Positions 34,992-42,924 of a stretch of 64,000 nt of DNA are shown here, piece after piece; within the stretch, counting starts at the first letter, position 1; every line of letters begins with the position of its first letter. The stretch is taken from contig NZ_AUHO01000011.1 in NCBI RefSeq assembly GCF_000423225.1, forward strand, positions 1 to 64,000, in the 5' to 3' direction. A model generated the notes under the pieces. The model made no database searches. It saw only the letters and a list, made by a program, of their open reading frames with translations, and was not told the origin of the DNA. Source of the DNA: Kaistia adipata DSM 17808. GTDB taxonomy: Bacteria > Pseudomonadota > Alphaproteobacteria > Rhizobiales > Kaistiaceae. A program made the translations under genes and the position numbers.

Positions 34992-35006
34992 CCCCAAATG
35001 TTGGGG
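34992..35006 (-). promoter_or_regulatory. Hairpin over the metE ribosome-binding site
   Basis: The perfect inverted repeat CCCCAA-ATG-TTGGGG lies about 10 bases before the metE start and covers the only purine-rich stretch (GGGG on the coding strand). It could be the expression platform through which the upstream riboswitch blocks translation. That link is inferred. Confidence 0.5.
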
Positions 35007-35094
35007 GCAAAGGCCGAGCGGACGCATGCGGAGAATCCCGACGATCGCGGACCGGCGGGCGCAGGCGCACCACCGGGACACCCCGCCCAGGGAC

Positions 35095-35275
35095 GTTATG
35101 AGGTCGCGGCAGGTCTCCTGGCTCGCGGGTCGCCGCCCCGGCCCGGCCTTCCCGAAGCCTTCCGGCTTCAGTGGCGGAGTTGGACAGGAGCTCGCCGCTC
35201 ACAGTTGCGGGGGCAGCTCCGGCCTTGCCACGCCGCAGCAGGCATGACGCACCGGATTCCCTCTTAGCTCCGGCG
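35095..35275 (-). ncRNA. Cobalamin riboswitch upstream of metE
   Basis: Read on the minus strand, this leader contains the ordered conserved blocks of the B12 aptamer: GGGAATCCGGTGCG (around 35261-35247), CCCGCAACTGT (35211-35201), CCACTG (around 35174-35169), GGGAAGGCCGG (35153-35143) and the B12 box GCCAGGAGACCTGCC (35122-35108). Order and spacing fit the family. The outer boundaries are approximate because the P1 arms were not folded. It sits in front of the B12-independent methionine synthase, its classic target. Confidence 0.92.
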
Positions 35276-35385
35276 CCGCCGAAACGACGCCGAAGACCAC
35301 GACACCGACACCCTTAGGCGCTCCCCGCAGGGTGGTCAAGCTTGATATAAAGATATCCTTATATCGATATAGGACTATAGCTTGC
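35276..35385. promoter_or_regulatory. AT-rich promoter region upstream of the riboswitch
   Basis: After a GC-rich stretch, positions 35336-35381 are strongly AT-rich. They contain the palindromes TCAAGCTTGA (35336-35345) and TATATCGATATA (35360-35371) and an imperfect 22-base inverted repeat beginning GATATAAAGATATCC. The metE promoter should lie here; the repeats could bind an activator such as MetR, but no consensus is claimed. The riboswitch and hairpin listed separately account for the rest of the long gap before metE. Confidence 0.5.
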
Positions 35386-35736
35386 TCACCTGAAAGCCGC
35401 GGCATAGGTCTCCGGCTTGAAGCCGGCGAGAAGGCGGCCGTCGCCAAGGTCGAGGATCGGACGCTTGATCATGGACGGTTGCGCCTGCATCAACGCGATC
35501 GCCTTTGCGGCATCGAGATCGCTCTTGTCGGCCTCTTCCAGCTTGCGAAAGGTAGTGCCGGCTCGATTCAGAACCGTCTCCCAGCCAAGCTCCTTCACCC
35601 AGCGATCGAGATGCGGCAGATCGATCCCCTCGGCCTTGTAGTCGTGGAACGAATAGGAAATGCCATTCGCATCAAGCCACTGCCGGGCCTTCTTCATCGT
35701 GTCGCAGTTCTTGATGCCATAGATCGTGATCGTCAC
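35386..35736 (-). CDS. YffB-like ArsC/Spx-family protein
   Basis: This 116-residue thioredoxin-fold protein resembles YffB: ITIYGIKNCDTMKKARQWL at the N-terminus, then FHDYKAEGID, LNRAGTTFRKL and SMIKRPILDL. Only one Cys is present in the active-site loop (NCDTMKKA), as in YffB, so it is a glutathione-dependent reductase candidate rather than a proven arsenate reductase. The GTG at 35736 is chosen because GGGAG lies nine bases upstream and it gives the family length; an earlier GTG at 35763 would add nine residues. Confidence 0.87.
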   Translation of the reverse strand: MTITIYGIKNCDTMKKARQWLDANGISYSFHDYKAEGIDLPHLDRWVKELGWETVLNRAGTTFRKLEEADKSDLDAAKAIALMQAQPSMIKRPILDLGDGRLLAGFKPETYAAAFR

Positions 35737-35866
35737 CGTGTCGCGCTCCCATGGCCGCGCCACCCCTCATCGGACCGGCGCGGCGTGCTCTGATTCTGTC
35801 GCGACGATGATATCCGGTGGCGGAGGTCGGCGCGCCGCCCCCGCCGGCACGAAGAACCGACAGGCG

Positions 35867-37177
35867 CTATTGCGACAGTTCCCCGCCGATCGGAGGGATG
35901 ACGCCGGATTGAAGCAGGTCAAGCAGCACACCCTGCTGCGGGGTCCGGATGCTGACGGACACCACGTCGCCAGGCTCGATGGGACTGGACGGTTCGACAA
36001 CCATTTCGTCGATGCCATCGGGGCCCTTGCGTCGGACGACGAAGTCGAGCACGGCCTTCTTGGCCTCGCGAAGCTTCGCGGCGGGCAGCGCCAGCGTCAG
36101 CATCAGCTGCTCCTCATAGGCCCCTCGCGAGGCGAGCGAGGCCGCCAGTTCGGCATTGTGCGATTGCAGATCGGTCAGGGCCTGAACTTTCCGGGCCTGC
36201 TCCAGACCGCTCAGCTGCTGCTTGAGCGCGCCGAGCTCGCGACGACCGTCCGAGGCGTCGCTCATGACCTGCAACTGCCGCGCCTCCGCGGTGTTCAGCT
36301 GGCGCTCCAGATTGGTGACGTCCGTCAGGGTCTTGATGCCACGTTGCTGCAGGATGCGCCCGCGCTCGAGCTCGGCGCGGCTCATGTCGATCGACTCGTT
36401 GACCTTCGCCCCGAGCTCTTTCAGCAGCTCCTGCCCGCGCTCCGCCTCGGCGACGCCTTCGACAAGCACCGCCTTCTGGGCCTGGAAGCCGCTGCGATCG
36501 GTTTCGAGAAGCCGCTGTTCGACCTTCCGCATCGTGTCGGCGACGGAACCTTCGAGATAGGCCCGCGCATGCGCCGGAATGTCGTCTTCCTCGATCGCGT
36601 CGCGGTCGTCGAGCTGCGCCGTCAGGCGCGCCACCGACAGCGCCTCGCGAATGATCACGGCATCGAGCTTGGCCAGTTCGCCGCGCAGCCGCGACCGCGC
36701 CATGGCCGGATCCTCGCTCTCGCCGGCGAGAACGCGACCTCCAGCAAGGGCGATGGCCTTCTCGACCGTCAGATCCGGTTGGAAGGGATAGCCTCCGGGC
36801 ATCTTGACGTCGCCGATGACGAAGATCGGCCGATAGGCCGCGACCGAAAGCCCGATCTGCGGCGCAACGAAGATCTTCTGCTCGACATAGCGAGCCTTCA
36901 GCCTCTCGCGCGCGTCCGCGACGCTGAGCCCGGCGACCGGCACGGCGCCGAGATATGGCGCCTGAATGGTCCCGTCATCCGCAATCTGGAGATCGATCGG
37001 ATCCCGATCATCATCCAGGATGTCGAATTTCAGCGTGTCGCCGGAGGCGAGCGGGAAGCTGGTCCCGTTCGCTCCGGCCTTCGACGAGGCAGGCACCTCG
37101 GCACGCGCCATCATGGCCGGCCCGAATGCGCCAGCGCAGAGCACCATCAGGGCCAAGGTTCGGCAAACATGGCTCAT
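35867..37177 (-). CDS. Polysaccharide export protein, ExoF-like
   Basis: This 436-residue periplasmic protein has a Sec signal peptide ending MMARAEV. The poly_export domain follows (about 40-120; FPLASGDTLKFDILDDD, then VPVAGLSVADARERL) with an SLBB-like segment (PIFVIGDVKMPGGYPF). A long coiled-coil region covers about 190-370, and a second beta-rich SLBB-like part ends the protein. This layout matches ExoF of rhizobial exopolysaccharide export. No glycosyltransferase, Wzy or Wzc-like gene is nearby, so its partner locus lies elsewhere. Confidence 0.87.
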   Translation of the reverse strand: MSHVCRTLALMVLCAGAFGPAMMARAEVPASSKAGANGTSFPLASGDTLKFDILDDDRDPIDLQIADDGTIQAPYLGAVPVAGLSVADARERLKARYVEQKIFVAPQIGLSVAAYRPIFVIGDVKMPGGYPFQPDLTVEKAIALAGGRVLAGESEDPAMARSRLRGELAKLDAVIIREALSVARLTAQLDDRDAIEEDDIPAHARAYLEGSVADTMRKVEQRLLETDRSGFQAQKAVLVEGVAEAERGQELLKELGAKVNESIDMSRAELERGRILQQRGIKTLTDVTNLERQLNTAEARQLQVMSDASDGRRELGALKQQLSGLEQARKVQALTDLQSHNAELAASLASRGAYEEQLMLTLALPAAKLREAKKAVLDFVVRRKGPDGIDEMVVEPSSPIEPGDVVSVSIRTPQQGVLLDLLQSGVIPPIGGELSQ

Positions 37178-37428
37178 AGCTCATCCTTCAGAACAGCTCC
37201 GAACGGACCCTCGTTATATTGGGGAGAAAGCTAATAAACCTCTATGCCCGCCCCCGATCTAGCGACCGTGGCAATCGATATCAGGCGCTGTGCAGCATGA
37301 CGGCGCGCACGACGGTTTCGCGCGCCGACATACGGGATCGGTCACCGCATTCCAGGGCGAGAAGGCCGAGTTCGAACCGGACGTCGTCACGCAACGTCGC
37401 GAGCCGACTCCAGATCGCTCGCAGCGCG

Positions 37429-38475
37429 CTAGCCGACCGCCTCGTCCCGTCCCGAGCGGTCCGACTCCTGCGCCAGATCGAGCACCTTCTGGATGGTGGC
37501 GGCGCGCCGGAAGGTCGGCTCCTGCGCCTTGCCGGCGCGTACCGCCGCGACGAAGCGCTGATAGTTGGTCTCGACCGGATCGAGCGGCACCTCGCGCCAG
37601 GTCGCCGTGTCGAGGTCGTCGCCCCGGCAGACGCGGAGCGTCGAGACGCCGGTGTTGTAGTTTATCTCGAGCGCGCCCTTCTGGCAGAAGATCCGCAGCA
37701 GCAGCTCGTCGAGATGGCCGGCCGCCATGCGCGTCGCATGGATGACGCCGACCGCGCCCGTCTCGAAGGCGACGTTCATGGTGAAGCTGTCATTGGCGTC
37801 GAGGTCGTATTCGCCGATGCGATTGCCGGGCGCCTTGTCGAAGGTCTTCAGCCGGCCCGACACGCGGGCGATGTCGAGCCCGGCGCCATAGGCGGTGAAG
37901 TCGACGATGTGGATGCCGATGTCGCCGAGCGTGCCGTTCGAGCCGTGCTTCTTGGAGAGCCGCCAGAGCCACTTGCTCTCGGTCTGCCAGTCGCCCCAGG
38001 CCTTGGCGACGAGCCAGCTCTGCAGGTAGGACGCCTCGACATGGCGGACAGGACCGAGCTCGCCCGAGAGCACCAGCGCACGCCCCTTCTGCAGCGCCGG
38101 CGAATTGCGGTAGGTCAGGTTGACCATGCCGACCTTGCCAGAGGCCTCGATCGCTTCCGTCATCTCCATTGCCTTGGCCGCGTCGGTCGCGAGCGGCTTC
38201 TCGCAGAAGACGTGCTTGCCGGCGGCGATCGCCTGCAGCGTGGTCGGATGATGGATGCGATCCGGCGTGACGTTGGCGACGGCGTCGAACTCGCCCCAGG
38301 CCAGCGCCTCCTCGAGCGTGGCGAACGACCGTTCGATGCCGTGTTCGGCGCAGAAGGCGGCGAGCCGATCCGGCACGACATCGACGCCGCCAACGACACT
38401 GACGCCCTCGATGGCGGAGAAATTCCTGGCATGCTGATTGGCCATGCCGCCCGTGCCCAGAATGAGCAGACGCAT
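37429..38475 (-). CDS. Gfo/Idh/MocA-family oxidoreductase
   Basis: This 348-residue NAD(P)-dependent dehydrogenase has a Rossmann fold at the N-terminus (LLILGTGGMANQHARNF) and the family signature ending the cofactor domain, HVFCEKPLATD, with the catalytic Lys. The C-terminal alpha/beta domain has GDIGIHIVDF, where the His is a typical catalytic residue. Substrates are usually sugars, inositols or their derivatives. The ATG at 38475 follows GGAGGAAGCG, so the long upstream frame is rejected. It appears to stand alone. Confidence 0.93.
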   Translation of the reverse strand: MRLLILGTGGMANQHARNFSAIEGVSVVGGVDVVPDRLAAFCAEHGIERSFATLEEALAWGEFDAVANVTPDRIHHPTTLQAIAAGKHVFCEKPLATDAAKAMEMTEAIEASGKVGMVNLTYRNSPALQKGRALVLSGELGPVRHVEASYLQSWLVAKAWGDWQTESKWLWRLSKKHGSNGTLGDIGIHIVDFTAYGAGLDIARVSGRLKTFDKAPGNRIGEYDLDANDSFTMNVAFETGAVGVIHATRMAAGHLDELLLRIFCQKGALEINYNTGVSTLRVCRGDDLDTATWREVPLDPVETNYQRFVAAVRAGKAQEPTFRRAATIQKVLDLAQESDRSGRDEAVG

Positions 38476-38756
38476 CTCGACGCTTCCTCCCGGTCCGATG
38501 ATCCGCCGGGCCGCGGCCTCTTCCCTCCACGGCATGGCAGGCGCGATGGATTGATCACGCTTCCGGATGATAGCGACGCCTTGCCTCTCCGAACAAGGGA
38601 TGGCGCAGACCGGGCGGCAGACATGCGAACGGCCCGCGCATGGCGGTCCGTCGCTCACGGCACGGCCGGATCACGCCGCCTGAATCATTTTGTGCACGCG
38701 CCGCTACAAGCCTCTGTTTTCATTGACAGAAATCAGGGGGATCGAGCGGCCGGCGC

Positions 38757-40382
38757 CTAGCCAGGATGCAGGCCCGGCGCCTCCCGACCCGTACGGGCGA
38801 CATATTCGGTATAGCCGCCGCCGAACTGGTGCACGCCCTCCGGCGTCAGTTCCAGCACCCGGTTCGACAGCGCCGCCAGGAAGTGGCGATCGTGCGACAC
38901 GAACAGCATGGTGCCCTCGAATTCCGAAAGCGCCGCGACGAGCATTTCCTTGGTCGCCATGTCGAGATGGTTCGTCGGCTCGTCGAGGACGAGGAAGTTC
39001 GGCGGGTCGAACAGCATCTTGGCCATCACCAGGCGCGCCTTCTCGCCGCCCGACAGCACCCGGCAACGCTTGTCGACGTCGTCGCCGGAAAAGCCAAAGC
39101 AACCGGCGAGCGTGCGCAGCGGACCCTGGCCGGCCTGCGGGAACGAGCCCTCGAGCGACTCGAAGACCGTCTCCTCGCCGTCCAGCAGCTCCATCGAATG
39201 CTGGGCGAAATAGCCCATCTTGACGCTGCCGCCGACCGTCACCGCCCCCTGGTCGGGCTCGGCCGAGCCGGCGACCAGCTTCAGCAGGGTCGATTTCCCG
39301 GCGCCGTTGGCGCCGAGAACGCACCAGCGCTCCTTGCGCTGGATCTGGAAATTCAGTCCCTCATAGATCGACTGGCTGCCATAGCCCTTGTGGACGTTCT
39401 TGACGCCGACGACATCGTCGCCGGAGCGCGGCGCGGGCCGGAACTCGAACAGCACCGACTGGCGACGCCGCGGCGGCTCCACGCGCTCGATCTTGTCCAG
39501 CTTCTTCACCCGGCTCTGCACCTGCGCCGCATGCGAGGCGCGCGCCTTAAAGCGCTCGATGAACTTGATTTCCTTGGCGAGCATCGCCTGCTGGCGCTCG
39601 AACTGCGCCTGACGCTGCTTTTCGCCGAGCGCCCGCTGCTGCTCGTAGAACTCGTAGTCGCCGGAATAGGTGGTGAGCGAGCCGCCGTCGATCTCGACCA
39701 CCTTGCCGATCACCCGGTTCATGAACTCGCGATCGTGCGAGGTCATCAGCAGGGCGCCGTCATAGCCCCTAAGGAAGGCCTCCAGCCAGATCAGGCTCTC
39801 GAGGTCGAGATGGTTGCTCGGCTCGTCGAGCAGCATGCAGTCCGGCCGCATCAGGAGGATGCGGGCCAGCGCGACGCGCATCTTCCAGCCGCCCGACAGC
39901 GCGCCGACATCGCCGTCCATCCGCTCCTGCGAGAAGCTCAAGCCGGCGAGCACTTCCCGCGCGCGGCCCTCCAGCGCGTAGCCGTCCAGTTCCTCGAAAC
40001 GCCCCTGCACGTCGCCATAGCGCGCGACGATGGCGTCCATGTTGTCCATCTGGTCCGGATCGGCCATGGCGGCCTCGAGCTCCGCCATCTCGGCGGCCAG
40101 CTCGCTCACCGGACCGGCGCCATCCATCACCGCCGAAACGGCGCTGCGGCCCGACATCTCGCCGACGTCCTGGCTGAAATAGCCGATCGTCACGCCGGCA
40201 TCGACGGAGACCTGGCCGTCGTCCGGCATCTCCTCGCCCGTCATCATCCGGAACAATGTCGTCTTGCCGGCGCCGTTCGGACCGACGAGCCCCACCTTCT
40301 CGCCCTTCTGCAGCGCCATCGAGGCATCGATGAAGAGGATCTGGTGGCCGTTCTGCTTGCTGATGTTGTCGAGGCGGATCAT
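38757..40382 (-). CDS. ABC-F family ATPase
   Basis: This 541-residue soluble protein has two ABC domains without membrane segments. Each has a Walker A (GPNGAGKTT, GANGAGKST), a signature (LSGGWKMRVALARIL, LSGGEKARLVMAKML) and a Walker B with DEPSNHLD or DEPTNHLD. The two are joined by a charged linker (about 240-310). ABC-F proteins act on the ribosome during translation. The family member (YbiT-, YheS- or Uup-like) cannot be fixed by eye. A C-terminal coiled-coil extension as in Uup is absent. Confidence 0.93.
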   Translation of the reverse strand: MIRLDNISKQNGHQILFIDASMALQKGEKVGLVGPNGAGKTTLFRMMTGEEMPDDGQVSVDAGVTIGYFSQDVGEMSGRSAVSAVMDGAGPVSELAAEMAELEAAMADPDQMDNMDAIVARYGDVQGRFEELDGYALEGRAREVLAGLSFSQERMDGDVGALSGGWKMRVALARILLMRPDCMLLDEPSNHLDLESLIWLEAFLRGYDGALLMTSHDREFMNRVIGKVVEIDGGSLTTYSGDYEFYEQQRALGEKQRQAQFERQQAMLAKEIKFIERFKARASHAAQVQSRVKKLDKIERVEPPRRRQSVLFEFRPAPRSGDDVVGVKNVHKGYGSQSIYEGLNFQIQRKERWCVLGANGAGKSTLLKLVAGSAEPDQGAVTVGGSVKMGYFAQHSMELLDGEETVFESLEGSFPQAGQGPLRTLAGCFGFSGDDVDKRCRVLSGGEKARLVMAKMLFDPPNFLVLDEPTNHLDMATKEMLVAALSEFEGTMLFVSHDRHFLAALSNRVLELTPEGVHQFGGGYTEYVARTGREAPGLHPG

Positions 40383-40596
40383 GGAATCACAGGGTCTGGA
40401 ACAAGGTGAAGCGGCCTGACGGCCAGCCGGCCTCTCCAGAATGCATCCGGGATGCTACGTCAAGGACGAACCCGAGGTTTTCGCGAGCGGCAAGCCATGC
40501 GCCGAAGCGCCGCTCCCGGCGAAGCGGCGCCGTTTCTCTCCAGTTTCGGTCACGCCACGACGGCGCCTCGCCGGCTTCGATCGAAGGCGCGGCGAC

Positions 40597-40908
40597 CTAG
40601 CCGCAAGTGGCCTGGACGATCCTGCCGGACTTTGGATCGGTCACGATCGTCACCCGCTCGCGCCGGAAGTCCATCGTCACGCCCTGCCCCGGACGGACCT
40701 GCCGCACGACCGACGCACCGGTGAGCTGTCGCGCCTCGGCATCGGTGACCCGGTTCTGGCCCTTCAGCGCGTCGGCGGCGTCCGGGCGGCACATGCCTGG
40801 CGCAGTCGGCGGCACGGGCGGCACCGGGGGCGAGCTGGTCTGGCAAGCGGCGAGCGTAACGGTGGCCAGCGTCAGGGCGCCGGCGGCAAGGAGGGTCGAA
40901 TGGGACAT
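40597..40908 (-). CDS. Peptidase inhibitor I78 family lipoprotein
   Basis: This 103-residue protein has a lipobox (TLAAC, Cys about 21), a Pro-rich linker, then the I78 fold: a first Cys (MCRPD), VRQVRPGQGVTMDFRRERV with the inhibitory loop, and GRIVQATCG with the second Cys. The family inhibits serine peptidases such as subtilisin. The ATG at 40908 gives the lipoprotein signal. It is the third of three small lipoprotein genes on the same strand and would guard the periplasm or outer membrane. Confidence 0.9.
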   Translation of the reverse strand: MSHSTLLAAGALTLATVTLAACQTSSPPVPPVPPTAPGMCRPDAADALKGQNRVTDAEARQLTGASVVRQVRPGQGVTMDFRRERVTIVTDPKSGRIVQATCG

Positions 40909-41041
40909 CGGAGCCGTTCCTTTCTCAAGCACGGGTCCGCCACCGCATCTTCGACACGGAGGCGGCCCACACAGAGTACAGGATTTTTCGACGAACCCGC
41001 AGCGACCGCTCGTTCCCAACTCTCGCCACGGCCGCTTCTGA

Positions 41042-41413
41042 CTAGTCCGCGGGCTTCTTGCCGGACGGCGTACCATCCGGGTTCATCCCGTAGCGGCGGT
41101 AGAGTTCCTGTTCGTCGCGCGCCAGCTGGGCGTCCATGCGCGCGTCGGCGCTTCGGGCCATGGCGTTTCGCGCGGCGAGCGCGACCGGCGCCTTGACGAA
41201 GCTGGAAAGGCCGGTCGGATCCGCCGAAGCGGCGAGGCTGGTCGCGCCCTGCGCGGCGCCGAAGGCCACCGCTTCGCCATCCAGTTGCTTCTCCAGGGCC
41301 CGGGTCTCGTTGGAAAACTGCGATCCCTGGAAATTCGATTGGGAGCTCTGGCAGGCGGCCAGCTCCAGCGCCGCGGCCGCGATCAGAGTCGCCCGGACCG
41401 CTCGGGCCTTCAT
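41042..41413 (-). CDS. Small lipoprotein of unknown function
   Basis: This 123-residue protein starts MKARAVRATLIAAAALELAAC with a lipobox Cys at residue 21. The mature part is Ser/Gln-rich, then has an Ala-rich helix and a charged C-terminal helix (DEQELYRRYGMNPDGTPSGK). I recognise no family. It is between two other lipoprotein genes with short gaps, so cotranscription is likely. Confidence 0.75.
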   Translation of the reverse strand: MKARAVRATLIAAAALELAACQSSQSNFQGSQFSNETRALEKQLDGEAVAFGAAQGATSLAASADPTGLSSFVKAPVALAARNAMARSADARMDAQLARDEQELYRRYGMNPDGTPSGKKPAD

Positions 41414-41466
41414 ATTCACGCTCAAGATGACGTCCTCGATTGCAGGGGGCGGCCGGGTCGGCACGC

Positions 41467-41832
41467 CTAGTAGCAGGCGACGCTGAAGGGCTGGCTCTTC
41501 GTTGCCGCCGCCGTGACCGGCGCGAGCGCCCGGGCGGCCAGGGCGCCGCCCGGCCCGGCGAAGCTGACGGCGGCCATCGCCCCCGTCGCCGCCATGTGCT
41601 GCGCCTGCGCCGCCTTGCCGTGCGCCTGGATCTGGTCGATGCAGGATTGCGCGGAGGCGTAGCCCCGGGCGCGCTCCTTGTCCTCCGCCGTCGCTCCGGA
41701 CCGGCTTGCCACCGCCTCGGCCGCCGCCTGGCGACCGGCCATGTCGGCCTTGAGCGCTCCCATCCGCGCATCGCTGGTGCAACCGGCCGCGAACAGGCAC
41801 AGCGCCGCGGCGAGGAACCATCTTGTCCGCAT
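41467..41832 (-). CDS. Small lipoprotein of unknown function
   Basis: This 121-residue protein has a lipobox (FAAGC, Cys18), then an Ala-rich helical region with one internal Cys (QSCIDQIQAHGKAAQ), a glycine-rich hydrophobic patch (SFAGPGGALAARAL) and a C-terminal Cys (FSVACY). The internal and final Cys could pair. The ATG at 41832 gives the signal. It is the first of three tandem lipoprotein genes and lies 53 bases before the next. Confidence 0.75.
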   Translation of the reverse strand: MRTRWFLAAALCLFAAGCTSDARMGALKADMAGRQAAAEAVASRSGATAEDKERARGYASAQSCIDQIQAHGKAAQAQHMAATGAMAAVSFAGPGGALAARALAPVTAAATKSQPFSVACY

Positions 41833-42342
41833 CACAAGATGTTCCCGCTTCGGCTCGCGGTTTTCCGGACGAAGGCGGGAAAGGCCCCTGCCGGCCTCTT
41901 GGCGGCGCGTCGCCCGGCGGGGCTCGTAAGTCGTATCCTGCAATTCCATGCTCCCGCTTTGGCCGGCGAGGCAAAGCTCCGCCGGCGACGGGCGCTGGCG
42001 CGCCCGAAGGATGAGAAGACCGATTGTGTGTTGGGCGCCTGATCCGGCCGTCAGGCCAGGCGCCGATGCCGGCCGGCCCCTCGCCCTCGCCCTGCCCGAG
42101 CGGCAAGTTCCGTCGAGAAAGTCCGACCGCGTCGAGCATTAGCGAAGCCCTTCGCGGGACCGAAGGGCCAATTAGCTACAATTCTTCGCCTAATTTTCCC
42201 GGCTCGACTTCTGCGCACCCAGACTCCGGGTCACCGATGCTGCCGCCTGTGATCACGGTCGCTGCGGAATGCAGCGGGACGTTGCATGCCGTGATGGCCG
42301 AAACATAGAGTAGTCACCTCCCGCGATCGGAATTGCGCGCCC
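41833..42342. other. Intergenic region between divergent genes
   Basis: No gene is supported in these 510 bases between the lipoprotein genes and the winged-helix regulator. A short hairpin (GCCCTTCG 42147-42154 with 42161-42168) is followed by an AT-rich stretch to about 42200 that could hold the rightward promoter. The left half is GC-rich with no clear signal. Confidence 0.45.
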
Positions 42343-42843
42343 ATGAAGCCAACCGAAGTCACGCCGAAAGAAGTCTTCGACGACGTCCTGGAGATCGAGC
42401 AGCATCAGGACGTCGCGCTCGACCCGGAGCAGCGCGCCCTGCTCGCGTCGGACGTATCCTGGCTCGAATATCGCGCCGAGTTTCGCCGGCAGATGATCAA
42501 GCAGGGCTTTCTCAAGCATCCCTGGCGCAGCATCTTCGAGGCCGACATGATCTTCACCCTGATCGGCCACAAATGGCTGCAGGGCGAGATTTTGACGGTG
42601 AAGCAGGTGGCGACCTATTTCGAGGCGTTCACCAGCGACGTGACGATCACCCGCCACATCGACGACATGGTGGCCTCGGGCACGCTGGTGCGCACGCCCG
42701 ACCCGAAGGATCGCCGCCGGCTGCTCCTGATCCCGACCCAGCGCCTGTTCGAGATCGGCCGCATCTTCCTCGAGGCGCGCAAGGCGATCGCGCGCAAGCA
42801 TGGCTATGTCTACGATCCCGCGCGCGCCGCCGCCGGGGAATAG
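42343..42843 (+). CDS. Winged-helix DNA-binding protein (MarR-like)
   Basis: This 166-residue protein has a helical N-terminus and then a winged helix (about 70-135): LTVKQVATYFEAFTSDVTIT, the recognition helix region TRHIDDMVASGTLVRTPDP and a wing with DRRRLLLIP. The arrangement is MarR-like but the N-terminal half, with EYRAEFRRQMIKQGFL, is not typical. Target and ligand are unknown. It is divergent from the lipoprotein cluster and 81 bases upstream of a secreted protein gene. Confidence 0.78.
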   Translation: MKPTEVTPKEVFDDVLEIEQHQDVALDPEQRALLASDVSWLEYRAEFRRQMIKQGFLKHPWRSIFEADMIFTLIGHKWLQGEILTVKQVATYFEAFTSDVTITRHIDDMVASGTLVRTPDPKDRRRLLLIPTQRLFEIGRIFLEARKAIARKHGYVYDPARAAAGE

Positions 42844-42924
42844 GCGTCAAATTGCAGTCGATCCGCTTTGCGCGCGCCGGAACTCGTCACTAGGCATGAC
42901 GATCTCCAGCACCCGGGAGAGATC

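Noticed and set aside
32619-35267. An 882-residue open frame on the plus strand
   Set aside because: It lies opposite metE and its riboswitch, has composition typical of a high-GC antisense frame and resembles no protein. metE on the other strand is unmistakable.
38766-40409. A 547-residue open frame on the plus strand
   Set aside because: It is the mirror of the ABC-F gene and has no recognisable domain.
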